From RGIG8767 sp964386235 (GTDB lineage Bacteria > Bacillota > Clostridia > Lachnospirales > Lachnospiraceae), in the NCBI GenBank assembly GCA_964386235.1, contig CAYLSH010000002.1, positions 1-63,097 on the forward strand: 63,097 nt of DNA, read 5' to 3'. The position numbers and the translations under genes are program-made. Positions 34,359 through 43,429 of this stretch are shown here, piece by piece; positions within the stretch are counted from its first letter, which is position 1; each line of letters begins with the position of its first letter. The notes under the pieces were generated by a model that saw nothing but the letters and a program-made list of their open reading frames with translations, made no database searches and was not told where the DNA came from.

Positions 34359-35432
34359 ATGTTTGACAAATTAGAGGACTTAGTACAGCGATTTGAGGAA
34401 GTGTTAAATGAACTCAGTGAGCCTTCTGTAACGAGTGACCAGAAGCGGTTTACGGCACTTATGAAGGAGCAGAGTGATCTGACTCCCATCGTGGAAGCAT
34501 ATAAAGAGTATAAACAGTGTAAACAGGATATTGAGGACAGTCTTGCTTTATTGGATGAAGAAACCGATGAAGATATGAGAGACATGTTAAAGGAAGAATT
34601 GGCAACAGCCAAGGACAGAGTGGAAGAACTGGAAAATCATATGAAGATTTTACTTCTTCCCAAGGATCCTAATGATGATAAGAACGTTATCGTGGAAATC
34701 CGTGCCGGTGCCGGTGGGGATGAAGCGGCATTGTTTGCAGCCGAAATATATCGTATGTACGTGCATTATGCGGAGAGCAGACGCTGGAAGGTCGAAACGA
34801 TGGAAATGGAAGAAATCGGTATCGGTGGTATGAAGAATGTTACCTTTATGCTTTCCGGGGCAAGCGTTTACTCCATTATGAAATATGAATCCGGTGTACA
34901 CCGCGTGCAGCGGGTTCCGGAAACAGAATCCGGCGGACGTATTCACACATCCACGATCACGGTAGCGGTGATGCCGGAAGCAGAAGAAGTGGATGTTAAC
35001 ATCGATGAAAAAGATATCCGTATTGATGTCTGTCGTTCTTCGGGAGCCGGTGGACAGTGTGTCAACACAACGGACTCCGCAGTACGATTAACCCATATTC
35101 CAACCGGAATCGTGATCTACAGCCAGACGGAAAAATCACAGATTCAGAACCGTGCCAAAGCATTTGCGCTTCTTCGTACCAAACTGTACGATCTGGAGTT
35201 ACAGAAAGCGCATGATGCAGAAGCAGAACTCCGTAAGAGTCAGGTCGGAACCGGCGACCGTTCCGAGAAGATCCGTACTTACAATTTCCCGCAAGGACGT
35301 GTAACGGATCACCGCATCAACCTTACTTTGTACAAATTGGATAAAATCATGGATGGCGACATTCAGGAGATCGTAGATGCCTGCATCGCAGCCGACCAGG
35401 CAGCCAAACTGGCTAAGATGAATGAGAATTAA
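34359..35432 (+). CDS. prfA: Peptide chain release factor 1
   Basis: 357 residues. EIRAGAGGDEAALFAAEIYRMY, the codon-recognition region with PETESGGRIHTST, and SSGAGGQCVNTTDSAVRL with the GGQ motif. It reads UAA and UAG stop codons. AGAGGAG precedes ATG 34359. Last gene of the DUF1385-prmC-prfA operon. Confidence 0.98.
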   Translation: MFDKLEDLVQRFEEVLNELSEPSVTSDQKRFTALMKEQSDLTPIVEAYKEYKQCKQDIEDSLALLDEETDEDMRDMLKEELATAKDRVEELENHMKILLLPKDPNDDKNVIVEIRAGAGGDEAALFAAEIYRMYVHYAESRRWKVETMEMEEIGIGGMKNVTFMLSGASVYSIMKYESGVHRVQRVPETESGGRIHTSTITVAVMPEAEEVDVNIDEKDIRIDVCRSSGAGGQCVNTTDSAVRLTHIPTGIVIYSQTEKSQIQNRAKAFALLRTKLYDLELQKAHDAEAELRKSQVGTGDRSEKIRTYNFPQGRVTDHRINLTLYKLDKIMDGDIQEIVDACIAADQAAKLAKMNEN

Positions 35433-35464
35433 CTTTATACCAACAACCTGTTATGTAGGAATAC

Positions 35465-35497
35465 CAAAGCCGGACCTATTGTGGGTCCGGCTTTTCG
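35465..35497 (+). terminator. Terminator after prfA
   Basis: AAAGCCGGACC pairs with GGTCCGGCTTTT across the loop TATTGTG. Confidence 0.8.
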
Positions 35498-35621
35498 TAT
35501 CGGTTATTGCAAAGAGTGGTAAAAAAACACGTTTCAATGAGGGGATGCGTCCATTTTTAAGACATACGCATATAAAATCTATAATAAAATTATCGTGTCA
35601 ATACGTTATGGAGATAAAAAC

Positions 35622-35906
35622 GTGGCACGAAAAGAAGAGCAGGAAACACAGAATATCATTGGAGATAATGTAAGAAAATACAGGTTGAAGAAACATCTGA
35701 GTCAGAATCAGTTATCCATTCGTCTGGAAACGTACGCAATTTATATTTGCAGGGGATCCATATCCAGAATTGAAAAACATAAACGCAGGGTAACGGATTT
35801 TGAACTGAAAGCATTGGCGGAGATACTCTGTGTCACAGTAGGGGAAATGTTTGAGGCAGATCAGGGGAAGCATGAAGAAGAATATATTGATAATAGACCG
35901 GGATGA
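35622..35906 (+). CDS. Xre-type helix-turn-helix regulator
   Basis: 94 residues from GTG 35622, with GGAG eight bases upstream; a GTG at 35595 is less likely. GDNVRKYRLKKHLSQNQLSIRLE and RGSISRIEKHKRRVTDFELKALAEIL form a classic HTH_3 domain. A gap-like insertion (TYAIYIC) lies in the middle. The C-terminus is short and acidic. The stop overlaps the LytTR regulator by 35 bases, so both proteins are made together and may act on the same targets. Confidence 0.85.
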   Translation: MARKEEQETQNIIGDNVRKYRLKKHLSQNQLSIRLETYAIYICRGSISRIEKHKRRVTDFELKALAEILCVTVGEMFEADQGKHEEEYIDNRPG

Positions 35907-36636
35907 CACGCAGATCAGGCGTATTGCGGCTTTTGTAAGGGAAGCAGCCGTACACATGGGATGCAGAGTGGATATCTTTGGGACGTCCGGCCTGGAAGAA
36001 GCGGGAAGAATAGCAGAGGAAAATGATTTGGATCTTCTGGTTACGGATGTGGTTTTGAACGGAAAAGAAAAAGAAGAATATCCCGGCATTGCATGGACGA
36101 ACCAACTTCGTAAATGTGACAGATATGCGATGTTACCCATTATTTTTATAGCGTCGGATGAAAAACCAAGGGAATATGCCAACCGGGAAATCAATTGTCT
36201 TGGCTATCTTCCGCGGAAGTTTGATGAAAGCAGGCTGAGGCGTCTTTTGGGGAAAGGCATGCTAAATACCACGCCGCGGGAAGAAGAACGTTATGTGATG
36301 ATCAGGACGCAGGGAGTGATTTACCCACTGCGTATGAAGGAAATTCTGTATGCAGAAACCGTAAACCGGATTCTTTATATTTACAGGTCGGATGGAACAA
36401 TCTTACGGGTGCCCCATAAGACACTGGGGAATCTGCAAAAAGAACTGGCTTCGCGGTATATGGTTCAGTCGAGTAAGAGTATGTTAATCAATAGCTTTTG
36501 CATTGATAAGGTGGAGCACAAAGATAATTCACTTGTATTACAGATGGGTGAGACAAAACTGTTTGTTGGAAAAAAATATCTGGAGCAGATTCAACAGAGC
36601 ATCACCAAAATTGAACCACGTTATGTATTGAAATAG
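35872..36636 (+). CDS. LytTR-type response regulator
   Basis: 254 residues from ATG 35872 (AGGGG upstream). Receiver domain: ILIIDRDDTQ, LLVTDVVLNG with the phospho-acceptor Asp, and YLPRKFD with the conserved Lys. LytTR DNA-binding domain (about 150-250): EILYAETVNRILYIYRSDGTILRVP and MVQSSKSMLINSFCIDKVE. Such regulators bind DNA through beta strands and often control extracellular or quorum functions. No histidine kinase of the matching AgrC/LytS type is adjacent. Confidence 0.9.
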   Translation: MKKNILIIDRDDTQIRRIAAFVREAAVHMGCRVDIFGTSGLEEAGRIAEENDLDLLVTDVVLNGKEKEEYPGIAWTNQLRKCDRYAMLPIIFIASDEKPREYANREINCLGYLPRKFDESRLRRLLGKGMLNTTPREEERYVMIRTQGVIYPLRMKEILYAETVNRILYIYRSDGTILRVPHKTLGNLQKELASRYMVQSSKSMLINSFCIDKVEHKDNSLVLQMGETKLFVGKKYLEQIQQSITKIEPRYVLK

Positions 36637-36743
36637 TAAGTTTTCTTTTTAAAGTTAACAAAATGTTTACACTTTAGACGGATATATGTCTGAATTTACT
36701 GATAAAATAAGAATACGTCATAAGGTTTTTGTGAGGATTGCAC

Positions 36744-37964
36744 ATGAAAAAAGCCCAAAGGTATTTTCTTTTATCAGCAACGGCTCTTGCCCTCATGCTC
36801 AATGCGGCAGCATGGAAGAGTCAGGCATTTTGTGATTTTTATGTTGCGAATATTTTTCCAATCTGGCTTAACACTTACGGGAAATGGACGAGTGTGTTTC
36901 CTTTTTCGGTTGGAGAAGTCATGATCGTGCTGGCAGTGACATTATTGAGTATTTTCATAATGTCGGGGCTTGTTGCGGTCATTTTTTTTACTGTTAATAA
37001 ATGGAAACAAAAACACGGCGCATTAGTCGAGTCCGATCTTAGAAAATACGATGTCTATAAACGGTGCTGTCGTATTTACCGGATGATCTGTGCCAATATT
37101 TTTGTTGTGATCCTGTGGATAATAACGTTAAATTGTTTTATTCTGTATCATTGTTCTTCTTTTGAAGAAAAATACTGGAATAATATGGTAAAGTCAACGG
37201 AAGATTATACAGTGGAAGAACTGGCCATGCTGCGTGATTTTGTTGTCACAAGAGCCAATCAGTATGCAAGGATGATGGAGCGGGATGAAAATGGTCTGGT
37301 CACATACGATGGCAATATGGAACAGGAAGCGATCACGGCGATGAACAATCTGGGGCAGAGTTATCCTCAGCTTGCCGGCTTTTATACAACGCCGAAAAAA
37401 ATAGCAGCGTCCGAGTTTTTAAGCCAGCAGTATATGAAGGGCTATTATTTTCCGTTTTCCATGGAAGCCAATTACAATGATGTGATGTACATTATGAGCA
37501 AGCCGGCAACGATGTGTCATGAACTGGCACATACCAAGGGATTTATTTATGAGGACGAAGCCAATCTGATCGCCTTCCTTGCCTGCTTACATTCGGACGA
37601 TATTGTGTTTCAGTACAGTGGCTATCTGTCCGTGCTGACCTACATTGACAATGATTTTATTGCATCCATTGATCATAATACGGCGGTGTACAATTCACAT
37701 GTAAAGATTTCGCCACAGGTAAAAAAGGATAGGGTTTTTCTGACAGAGGATGCCTGGACCAAGGTGGAAAAAAAGGCAGTGGTCAGCACCAAAACCGTAA
37801 AAAAAGCCAGCAACACCTTTACCAATACCACCCTTATTTTAAACGGAATCGAACAGGGAAGTGCCTCTTATGGGGAAGTGGTCGGTCTTTTGATGGATTA
37901 TTATATGTGCATGGAAGATGACAGAATGCAGACAGAGTACATGGTCACGGCACAGGGCGAGTAA
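36744..37964 (+). CDS. DUF3810 family membrane metalloprotein
   Basis: 406 residues from ATG 36744 (GAGG seven bases upstream). Three membrane segments in the first 150 residues, then a soluble domain with MCHELAHTKGFIYEDEANLIAFLACL, an HExxH zinc-protease motif (HELAH) with a downstream EDEAN that could supply the third ligand. This matches DUF3810. It probably works on the outer face of the membrane; substrate unknown. Confidence 0.85.
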   Translation: MKKAQRYFLLSATALALMLNAAAWKSQAFCDFYVANIFPIWLNTYGKWTSVFPFSVGEVMIVLAVTLLSIFIMSGLVAVIFFTVNKWKQKHGALVESDLRKYDVYKRCCRIYRMICANIFVVILWIITLNCFILYHCSSFEEKYWNNMVKSTEDYTVEELAMLRDFVVTRANQYARMMERDENGLVTYDGNMEQEAITAMNNLGQSYPQLAGFYTTPKKIAASEFLSQQYMKGYYFPFSMEANYNDVMYIMSKPATMCHELAHTKGFIYEDEANLIAFLACLHSDDIVFQYSGYLSVLTYIDNDFIASIDHNTAVYNSHVKISPQVKKDRVFLTEDAWTKVEKKAVVSTKTVKKASNTFTNTTLILNGIEQGSASYGEVVGLLMDYYMCMEDDRMQTEYMVTAQGE

Positions 37965-37967
37965 ATA

Positions 37968-37996
37968 TTGTGCTTCCTTTTATTGTGTGATAAAAT
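37968..37996 (+). promoter_or_regulatory. Promoter of argC
   Basis: TTGTGC (37968-37973), 17 bases, TAAAAT (37991-37996), about 38 bases before ATG 38035. No clear ArgR box was seen. Confidence 0.5.
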
Positions 37997-38034
37997 ATAG
38001 CGGCATTGATAAAGCACAGGAAAAGAGGAGAATT

Positions 38035-38982
38035 ATGAAAACAAAGATTTTTATAGATGGCAGTGAGGGCACAACGGGCCTTAGGATATATGAACGTTTT
38101 GAAGGAAGGGACGATGTCGAATTATTAAAGATTTCATCCGATTTAAGAAAGGATCCGGCGGAAAGAAAAAGGCTGATCAATGAATCCGATATTACGTTCC
38201 TGTGTCTGCCGGATGCAGCCGCAAAGGAGTCCGTCAGTCTTGTGGAAAATGATCATGTGACGATTATTGATACGTCAACAGCACATCGTACCGAGGAAGG
38301 CTGGGCCTATGGTTTTGCAGAGTTGTCAAAGACACACAGGGATAAGATCAAAAACGGTAAGCGTATTGCGGTGCCGGGGTGTTATGCGACCGGTTTTATT
38401 TCCCTGGTCTACCCGATGATCGCAAAGGGCATTATGCCTGCGGATTATCCGGTCAGTGCGTTTGGCCTTTCCGGATACAGCGGAGCCGGTAAAAAAGCAA
38501 TTGCAGCCTATGAGGCAGAAGAAAGACCAAGGGATTATGATGCGCCAAGAGAATATGCGCTTGGGCAGCAACACAAACATTTAAAAGAAATGCAAAAGAT
38601 TACGGGACTGACCAGAACGCCTTTATTTTCTCCCATTGTCTGTGACTATTACAGTGGAATGGTGATGAGCGTGCCGGTATATACCGATCTGTTACAGGGA
38701 ACGCAGACGGTGGAGAGTATACATAAAATGTTCTCCGAGTTTTATGCAGGGGAAAAGTTTATAAAAGTAATGCCCCTGGATGCAGAAGCGGGAGAAGGCA
38801 ATATGTTAGCCGGTAATGCCTGTTCAGGCTGGGACGGACTCCGTATTTTCGTAACGGGCAATGAAGACCGCATCGTGCTCTCTTCCCAGTTTGATAATTT
38901 GGGGAAAGGAGCTTCCGGTGCAGCGATCCAGTGCCTGAATATTGTACTTGGCTGTGAGGAAGACAAAGGACTTTGTTTATAA
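38035..38982 (+). CDS. argC: N-acetyl-gamma-glutamyl-phosphate reductase, short type
   Basis: 315 residues from ATG 38035 (AGAGGAG). KIFIDGSEGTTGLRIYERF is the type 2 ArgC start, VPGCYATGFISLVYP carries the active-site Cys, and GLSGYSGAGKKAI follows. It reduces acetylglutamyl phosphate to the semialdehyde in arginine synthesis. Type 2 enzymes are shorter than the usual form of about 345 residues. It stands alone without other arginine genes. Confidence 0.95.
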   Translation: MKTKIFIDGSEGTTGLRIYERFEGRDDVELLKISSDLRKDPAERKRLINESDITFLCLPDAAAKESVSLVENDHVTIIDTSTAHRTEEGWAYGFAELSKTHRDKIKNGKRIAVPGCYATGFISLVYPMIAKGIMPADYPVSAFGLSGYSGAGKKAIAAYEAEERPRDYDAPREYALGQQHKHLKEMQKITGLTRTPLFSPIVCDYYSGMVMSVPVYTDLLQGTQTVESIHKMFSEFYAGEKFIKVMPLDAEAGEGNMLAGNACSGWDGLRIFVTGNEDRIVLSSQFDNLGKGASGAAIQCLNIVLGCEEDKGLCL

Positions 38983-40347
38983 ATGAAAGAGAAATGGGAA
39001 CAGAATAAAGAATTGTATCGGAAGATTTTCTTTATCATTCTTCCGATTGTGATACAGAACATCTTAAGTGCTGCGGTGAATTCGGCGGATGTTCTGATGT
39101 TAAATTATGTGGGACAGGATTCCCTGTCCGCCGGTTCACTGGCAACGCAATATGGCTCCATAGCTTTTATGGCGTTTTACGGAATCGGCAGTGGGGTGAC
39201 GATGTTAAGTGCCCAGTACTGGGGAAAAGGCGATATAAAGACCATCCACAAAGTAGAGGGGATTGCAATGCGGTTCTCTCTTCTGTTTGCGCTGATTATG
39301 GCACTGGCATCCCTTACGATACCGGAGCTGATGATGCGTCTGTTTACCAATGAAGAGGTATTGATTCGGTTAGGGGCGCAGTATCTTCGTGCAGTAGCTC
39401 CCTGCTTTCTTTTCTGGGCGGTGACGGAAGTATATTTATCCGTACTGCGAAGTGTAGGAAGGGTCAGTATCTGTACGATTATTGATGGTTCGGCATTGTT
39501 GACCAATGTATTTTTCAACGCAACATTCATTTTTGGCCTGTTTGGAGCACCGAAACTGGGTATTGTCGGTGTGGCTCTCGGCACGACGATTTCAAGAGGA
39601 GTTGCACTGCTGTTGTGTATTCTGGTGTCTGTTCGTTCTAAAAATGTCAAAATGGCGGTACGGCCTGTTTTTGAAAGCCATCCGCAGTTGTTAAAGGATT
39701 TCATGAGCATGGCGCTTCCGGCGATTGCCAACGACATGATCTGGAACCTTGCGTTTACCATGTATTCCGTTATTTTGGGACACATGGGTTCGGATGCGGT
39801 TGCTGCCAATTCCATTGTCAGTGTGGTGCGTAATCTTGGCTGTGTATTCTGCTATGCCATTGGAAGTGCTGCCGGCATTGTGGTCGGACAGATTCTTGGT
39901 GAAAATAAGATCGAAGAGGGTAAAAAAGCCGGTCGCACGATGCTTCGGCTTGCCGTCGGAAGTGGTATTGTGGGCGGATTGATCGTACTGATTCTGATTC
40001 CGTTTGCGATGGATTATGCCATGCTTACGGATCAGGCACTGAAGTATCTTCGGTTTATGCTCTATGTCAATGTATATTACATCATGGGAACGGCGGTCAA
40101 CAGTACGTTGATATCCGGTGTGTTCCGTGCAGGTGGCGACAGTCGCTTCGGTTTTATCTGTGATACCATTGACATGTGGTGTTATGCCGTGCCGCTTGGT
40201 TTTCTTGCGGCGTTTGTCCTGAAACTTCCGGTAGAAGCCGTGTACTTTTTGCTTTGTACGGATGAGTTCGTAAAATGGCCGTGGGTCTTTAAACGGTTCT
40301 ACAGTTATAAATGGGCAAAAAATATTACCAGAGACAATATACAATAA
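38983..40347 (+). CDS. MATE family exporter (second copy)
   Basis: 454 residues; ATG 38983 follows the argC stop without a gap, so the genes are coupled. IFFIILPIVIQNILSAAVNSADVLMLNYVGQDSLSAGSLATQYG is the MatE first repeat, and the second begins near residue 235 (FMSMALPAIANDMIWNLAF). It is a distant paralogue of the gene at 9313. Substrate unknown. Confidence 0.93.
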   Translation: MKEKWEQNKELYRKIFFIILPIVIQNILSAAVNSADVLMLNYVGQDSLSAGSLATQYGSIAFMAFYGIGSGVTMLSAQYWGKGDIKTIHKVEGIAMRFSLLFALIMALASLTIPELMMRLFTNEEVLIRLGAQYLRAVAPCFLFWAVTEVYLSVLRSVGRVSICTIIDGSALLTNVFFNATFIFGLFGAPKLGIVGVALGTTISRGVALLLCILVSVRSKNVKMAVRPVFESHPQLLKDFMSMALPAIANDMIWNLAFTMYSVILGHMGSDAVAANSIVSVVRNLGCVFCYAIGSAAGIVVGQILGENKIEEGKKAGRTMLRLAVGSGIVGGLIVLILIPFAMDYAMLTDQALKYLRFMLYVNVYYIMGTAVNSTLISGVFRAGGDSRFGFICDTIDMWCYAVPLGFLAAFVLKLPVEAVYFLLCTDEFVKWPWVFKRFYSYKWAKNITRDNIQ

Positions 40348-40356
40348 GAAAAATAA

Positions 40357-40394
40357 AAACACCTTAGTACAGGATAGGTACCAGGGTGTTTTTT
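40357..40394 (+). terminator. Terminator after the second MATE gene
   Basis: AACACCTTAGTAC pairs with GGTACCAGGGTGTT, followed by TTTTTT. A 39-bp repeat follows directly. Confidence 0.75.
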
Positions 40395-40432
40395 GTGCAA
40401 TGGGAAATTTCTTTGAAATAACCTATTGCACA
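40394..40432. repeat. 39-bp interspersed palindromic repeat, copy 2
   Basis: Palindrome with ends TGTGCAATG and TATTGCACA; 34 of 39 positions equal the copy at 14830-14868. The five differences include T/A and C/T changes in the loop side, and the stem is kept. Confidence 0.7.
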
Positions 40433-40536
40433 ATAAACACTCCGTGAGGATGCGCACGCTTTTGCATAGGTAGAATGTCGCTAAAAGCGACGCAAAAGCG
40501 GCGCTAGAGTTTCGCAAGCGAAGCCTATTTTTCATA
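40433..40536. repeat. Structured intergenic sequence, possible second repeat type
   Basis: GTCGC-TAAAA-GCGAC forms a perfect hairpin, enclosed by GCTTTTGC (about 40469) and GCAAAAGC (about 40502), and a further TTCGCAAGCGAA hairpin follows. The sequence before feoA (62645-62720) has comparable GCAAAT and GTCGC...GCGAC modules. No gene. Confidence 0.4.
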
Positions 40537-41505
40537 TTATCTGGATTCGGGGGAACCGTCATTGCTGCGATCCTTTTTGTATTCCGTCGGTGTCATATGA
40601 AGATAGCGTTTAAATACTTTATTAAAATAACTGATATTGCCAAATCCGACCGTGATTGCCAGATTGGAGATGCTTGTGGCATCGGGATCCTGCTGTTTGA
40701 TCAGCTTAGCGGCATAGAAGATACGGTATTTCAGCAGATACTCAAACGGTGTCTGGCGAAGAACACGCTGAAAACAGCGACAGCATTCACTTTTGCTGAT
40801 GTGAATGGAACGGGCAATATCATCCAGCGTGATCGGGTCTGCAAAATGCTGCTCAATGTAGAGAATGGCATCTTTGATGCGCTGCTCGTCGTTGATGATC
40901 CTTTTGGATTTGATGATCATGGAGGATTCGTCACGCGGTATTTTTAGGATCTCGTTCCACATCATGCAGACCTTGGCTTTACAGAGCAGTTCATAGCCGT
41001 AGTGTCCTTGTGTGTAATGATCCTGAATCTGTTTCATGTAGTCGATGACGGGAAGGGTATAGGGATCCTCGTCTTTTAAAATCAGGTATTTCATATGCGG
41101 ATTTTCGGAAATCGGGCTCAGATATTTGACGGACAGAGCTGCGCTTCCATAGCCGAATATCAGGGCGGGATGGAATACAACGGAGAAAAATACGGCATCG
41201 TAGCCTTCCACCCGGTGAAAAGCGTGGAGCACATTCTGATTCACAAAAATGCCCTGCCCCGGTGAAAGAATAATGGACTCATCATCCACCATGGCCTCTA
41301 CCTTTCCTTCTAACATATAGATCATCTCAATCTCCGGATGCCAGTGCCAACGGATTAATTTCAAATATACCTGTGAGAGTGTAACCGGATAAACCATGAC
41401 CGGAAATTCCAGATTGCCATGGATTTTCAACTCTTGAAGATCCTTGCCGACCGGGACCGCATCCCGTTCCACATCGGTTATTTCTCTCATATCTTCTAAA
41501 ATCAT
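40537..41505 (-). CDS. AraC family regulator with cupin domain
   Basis: 322 residues. The N-terminal cupin-like sensor (WHWHPEIEMIYMLEGKVEAMVDDESIILSPGQGIFVNQNVLHAF) has the metal-like histidines, and the C-terminal pair of HTH motifs is AILYIEQHFADPITLDDIARSIHISKSECCRCFQRVL and ISNLAITVGFGNISYFNKVFKRYLHMTPTEYKK. The effector is probably a sugar or related small molecule. ATG 41505 has AGGGG ten bases upstream. No carbohydrate operon adjoins it; the target is unknown. Confidence 0.93.
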   Translation of the reverse strand: MILEDMREITDVERDAVPVGKDLQELKIHGNLEFPVMVYPVTLSQVYLKLIRWHWHPEIEMIYMLEGKVEAMVDDESIILSPGQGIFVNQNVLHAFHRVEGYDAVFFSVVFHPALIFGYGSAALSVKYLSPISENPHMKYLILKDEDPYTLPVIDYMKQIQDHYTQGHYGYELLCKAKVCMMWNEILKIPRDESSMIIKSKRIINDEQRIKDAILYIEQHFADPITLDDIARSIHISKSECCRCFQRVLRQTPFEYLLKYRIFYAAKLIKQQDPDATSISNLAITVGFGNISYFNKVFKRYLHMTPTEYKKDRSNDGSPESR

Positions 41506-41701
41506 TTGTCTTAGTCCCCTTGTCTGTATGATCGGTCATACTTCCCATAGCGGATCGTTTGCTCCGTTTGTATTAAAATCCATTCTACCATATTATGCGG
41601 TCGGAAAAAAGGGAATACAAACGAAAAAAAATATGTTATAATATGTCAGGTTCTGTCCGCAGCATAAAGATGGACAAATAGATAACCGGGGGACTATACG
41701 T

Positions 41702-42649
41702 ATGAAGGGAAAAAGAAAAGGCAGAATATATAAATTGCTGGCAGTGCTGGGAATGATCGCACTGCTTTGTCCGAGGGCGGAGAGGGTTTATGCAGCACCG
41801 GAGACTTCCACAACGGGCAGTATTACGATTCAGTTAAGTGAACTAAATGCAGAAAATTCCAACAAAGAGGGTGTAAAATTTACTTACTATCAGGTTGGTA
41901 CATGGGATACTACATTTGAGAAGTGGAAATTGGTTGATGCATTATCCGGAACCAATGTTGATTTCTCTGCTNNNNNNNNNNNNNNNNNNNNNNNNNNNNN
42001 NNNNNNNNNNNNNNNNNNNNNNNNNNNNNNNNNNNNNNNNNNNNNNNNNNNNNNNNNNNNNNNNNNNNNNNCTCTTGGCATGTATCTGATGATTCCGGAA
42101 GAGAATAATAATTACGGAGTTATGTCCCCGTTTTTGGTAGGGCTGCCCGGCAGTGCAAATGGCTCTTATTCCTATGCGATTACGGTTAATCCGAAGGCAA
42201 AAGCAAATCAAAAGCCTGGTGAGCCACCGGCAACACCAACGACACCAACGCCATCTGCGGGCAATGGGGGCAGTGGTGGTTCTTCTTCGGAAGAAGAAAG
42301 CAGTACGCCGGCTCCGGTTCAGAAAGAAAAGCAGGCAGCTGTTATACAACCTCTGTTGACAACCGTTCCGGTGCAACCTCGTGTAAGTGTACCAAGAAGC
42401 GTGGATCATCTGACACCGGAGAAAGAGTTTATTGAGGAAACTGTAAACGAAGAAACTGCCGAAGCACCGGTGGAAGAAGAAACAATAGAAACAGAGACGG
42501 AGACAGAAGTGCCGGAAACGACATTGCAGGAGAATCCGGACGATGGAGACGGCATCCCGGCATTGCCCGTGGTTGTTGGCGTAGTTTCCCTGGGCGCAGT
42601 TGCAGGTGGTGGTAGTTACCTGTTTACGGTACTCCGAAGAAGGAAATAA
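41702..42649 (+). CDS. Secreted surface protein linked to a sortase, interrupted by an assembly gap
   Basis: A signal peptide (KLLAVLGMIALLCPRAERVYA, cut near residue 31) is followed by a beta-rich region (ITIQLSELNAENSNKEGVKFTYYQVGTWD) resembling SpaA-type pilin domains, a gap of 100 N (41972-42071), then YLMIPEENNNYGVM and a long Pro/Thr/Glu-rich stalk. The end GIPALPVVVGVVSLGAVAGGGSYLFTVLRRRK is a membrane helix with a basic tail. No LPxTG motif is visible before it. Because the gap may not represent 100 true bases, length and frame across it are unsafe. The sortase gene follows directly. Confidence 0.75.
   Translation: MKGKRKGRIYKLLAVLGMIALLCPRAERVYAAPETSTTGSITIQLSELNAENSNKEGVKFTYYQVGTWDTTFEKWKLVDALSGTNVDFSAXXXXXXXXXXXXXXXXXXXXXXXXXXXXXXXXXXLGMYLMIPEENNNYGVMSPFLVGLPGSANGSYSYAITVNPKAKANQKPGEPPATPTTPTPSAGNGGSGGSSSEEESSTPAPVQKEKQAAVIQPLLTTVPVQPRVSVPRSVDHLTPEKEFIEETVNEETAEAPVEEETIETETETEVPETTLQENPDDGDGIPALPVVVGVVSLGAVAGGGSYLFTVLRRRK
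41972..42071. other. Assembly gap (100 N)
   Basis: Exactly 100 N, a usual placeholder for unknown length. It splits the surface protein gene. True sequence may be longer or shorter, perhaps because of internal repeats. Confidence 0.99.
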
Positions 42650-42655
42650 ATTACT

Positions 42656-43354
42656 ATGGAATGGATTAAGAAAAACCGGACGACACTTATCCTTGTGGTA
42701 CTTATTCTGACCGGAATCGGGCTGATTGCCTATCCGACTCTCAGCAACCTGTGGTATTCAAAGCAGCAGTCAGAAAGCATCACGGCATATGTGGAAAACG
42801 AATCGGACGGTAGTTATGAACGCAGCCTTGCATTGTTAGAAGAGGCGGATGCGCACAATGAAGAAGTGGGAAAAAACGGAATCGACTGGGTTTTGTCCGA
42901 AGAAGAAATGGAAGAATACAATGCGTATCTGAAGATGGATGAAAGCGATATCATGTCCTATATTGAGATTCCGGCAATTGACTGTATGCTACCGATCTAT
43001 CACGGAGTGAGTGAAGCGGTTTTACAGGTTGGTGTGGGGCATATGGAGGGTAGTTCTCTTCCGGTGGGAGGAGCAAGTTCCCACTGCGTTTTGTCAGGAC
43101 ACTGTGGTCTGCCCAGTGCCAGGCTTTTTACCGATCTGGATCAGTTAAAAGAAGGAGATCAATTTACACTTCATACACTGGGAAGGACGCTGATCTATGA
43201 AGTGGATCAGATCAGTGTGGTGGAACCCACGGATTTTTCCAAATTGCAGATAGAAGAGGGAAAGGACTATTGTACTCTGATTACCTGTACACCGTACGGC
43301 ATCAATTCACACCGCCTCTTAGTCAGAGGAAAGAGAGCGCTTGTAGCGGATTGA
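42656..43354 (+). CDS. Class C-type sortase
   Basis: 232 residues with one N-terminal membrane helix. Catalytic residues are visible: His149 in LSGHCGL, Cys211 in TLITCTPYG, and Arg in HRLLVRGKR. MEGSSLPVGG is the pilin-type class C pattern. There is no clear C-terminal membrane helix, unlike many class C members. It lies six bases after the surface protein, the likely substrate, to be polymerised or attached to the wall. Confidence 0.92.
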   Translation: MEWIKKNRTTLILVVLILTGIGLIAYPTLSNLWYSKQQSESITAYVENESDGSYERSLALLEEADAHNEEVGKNGIDWVLSEEEMEEYNAYLKMDESDIMSYIEIPAIDCMLPIYHGVSEAVLQVGVGHMEGSSLPVGGASSHCVLSGHCGLPSARLFTDLDQLKEGDQFTLHTLGRTLIYEVDQISVVEPTDFSKLQIEEGKDYCTLITCTPYGINSHRLLVRGKRALVAD

Positions 43355-43429
43355 TTATTGCAGCCGGAAAAAAGGTGCATTCTTCGACAGACCGGAGCAT
43401 AGATTGAAAAAAATGCTTTGGGGTTATGA

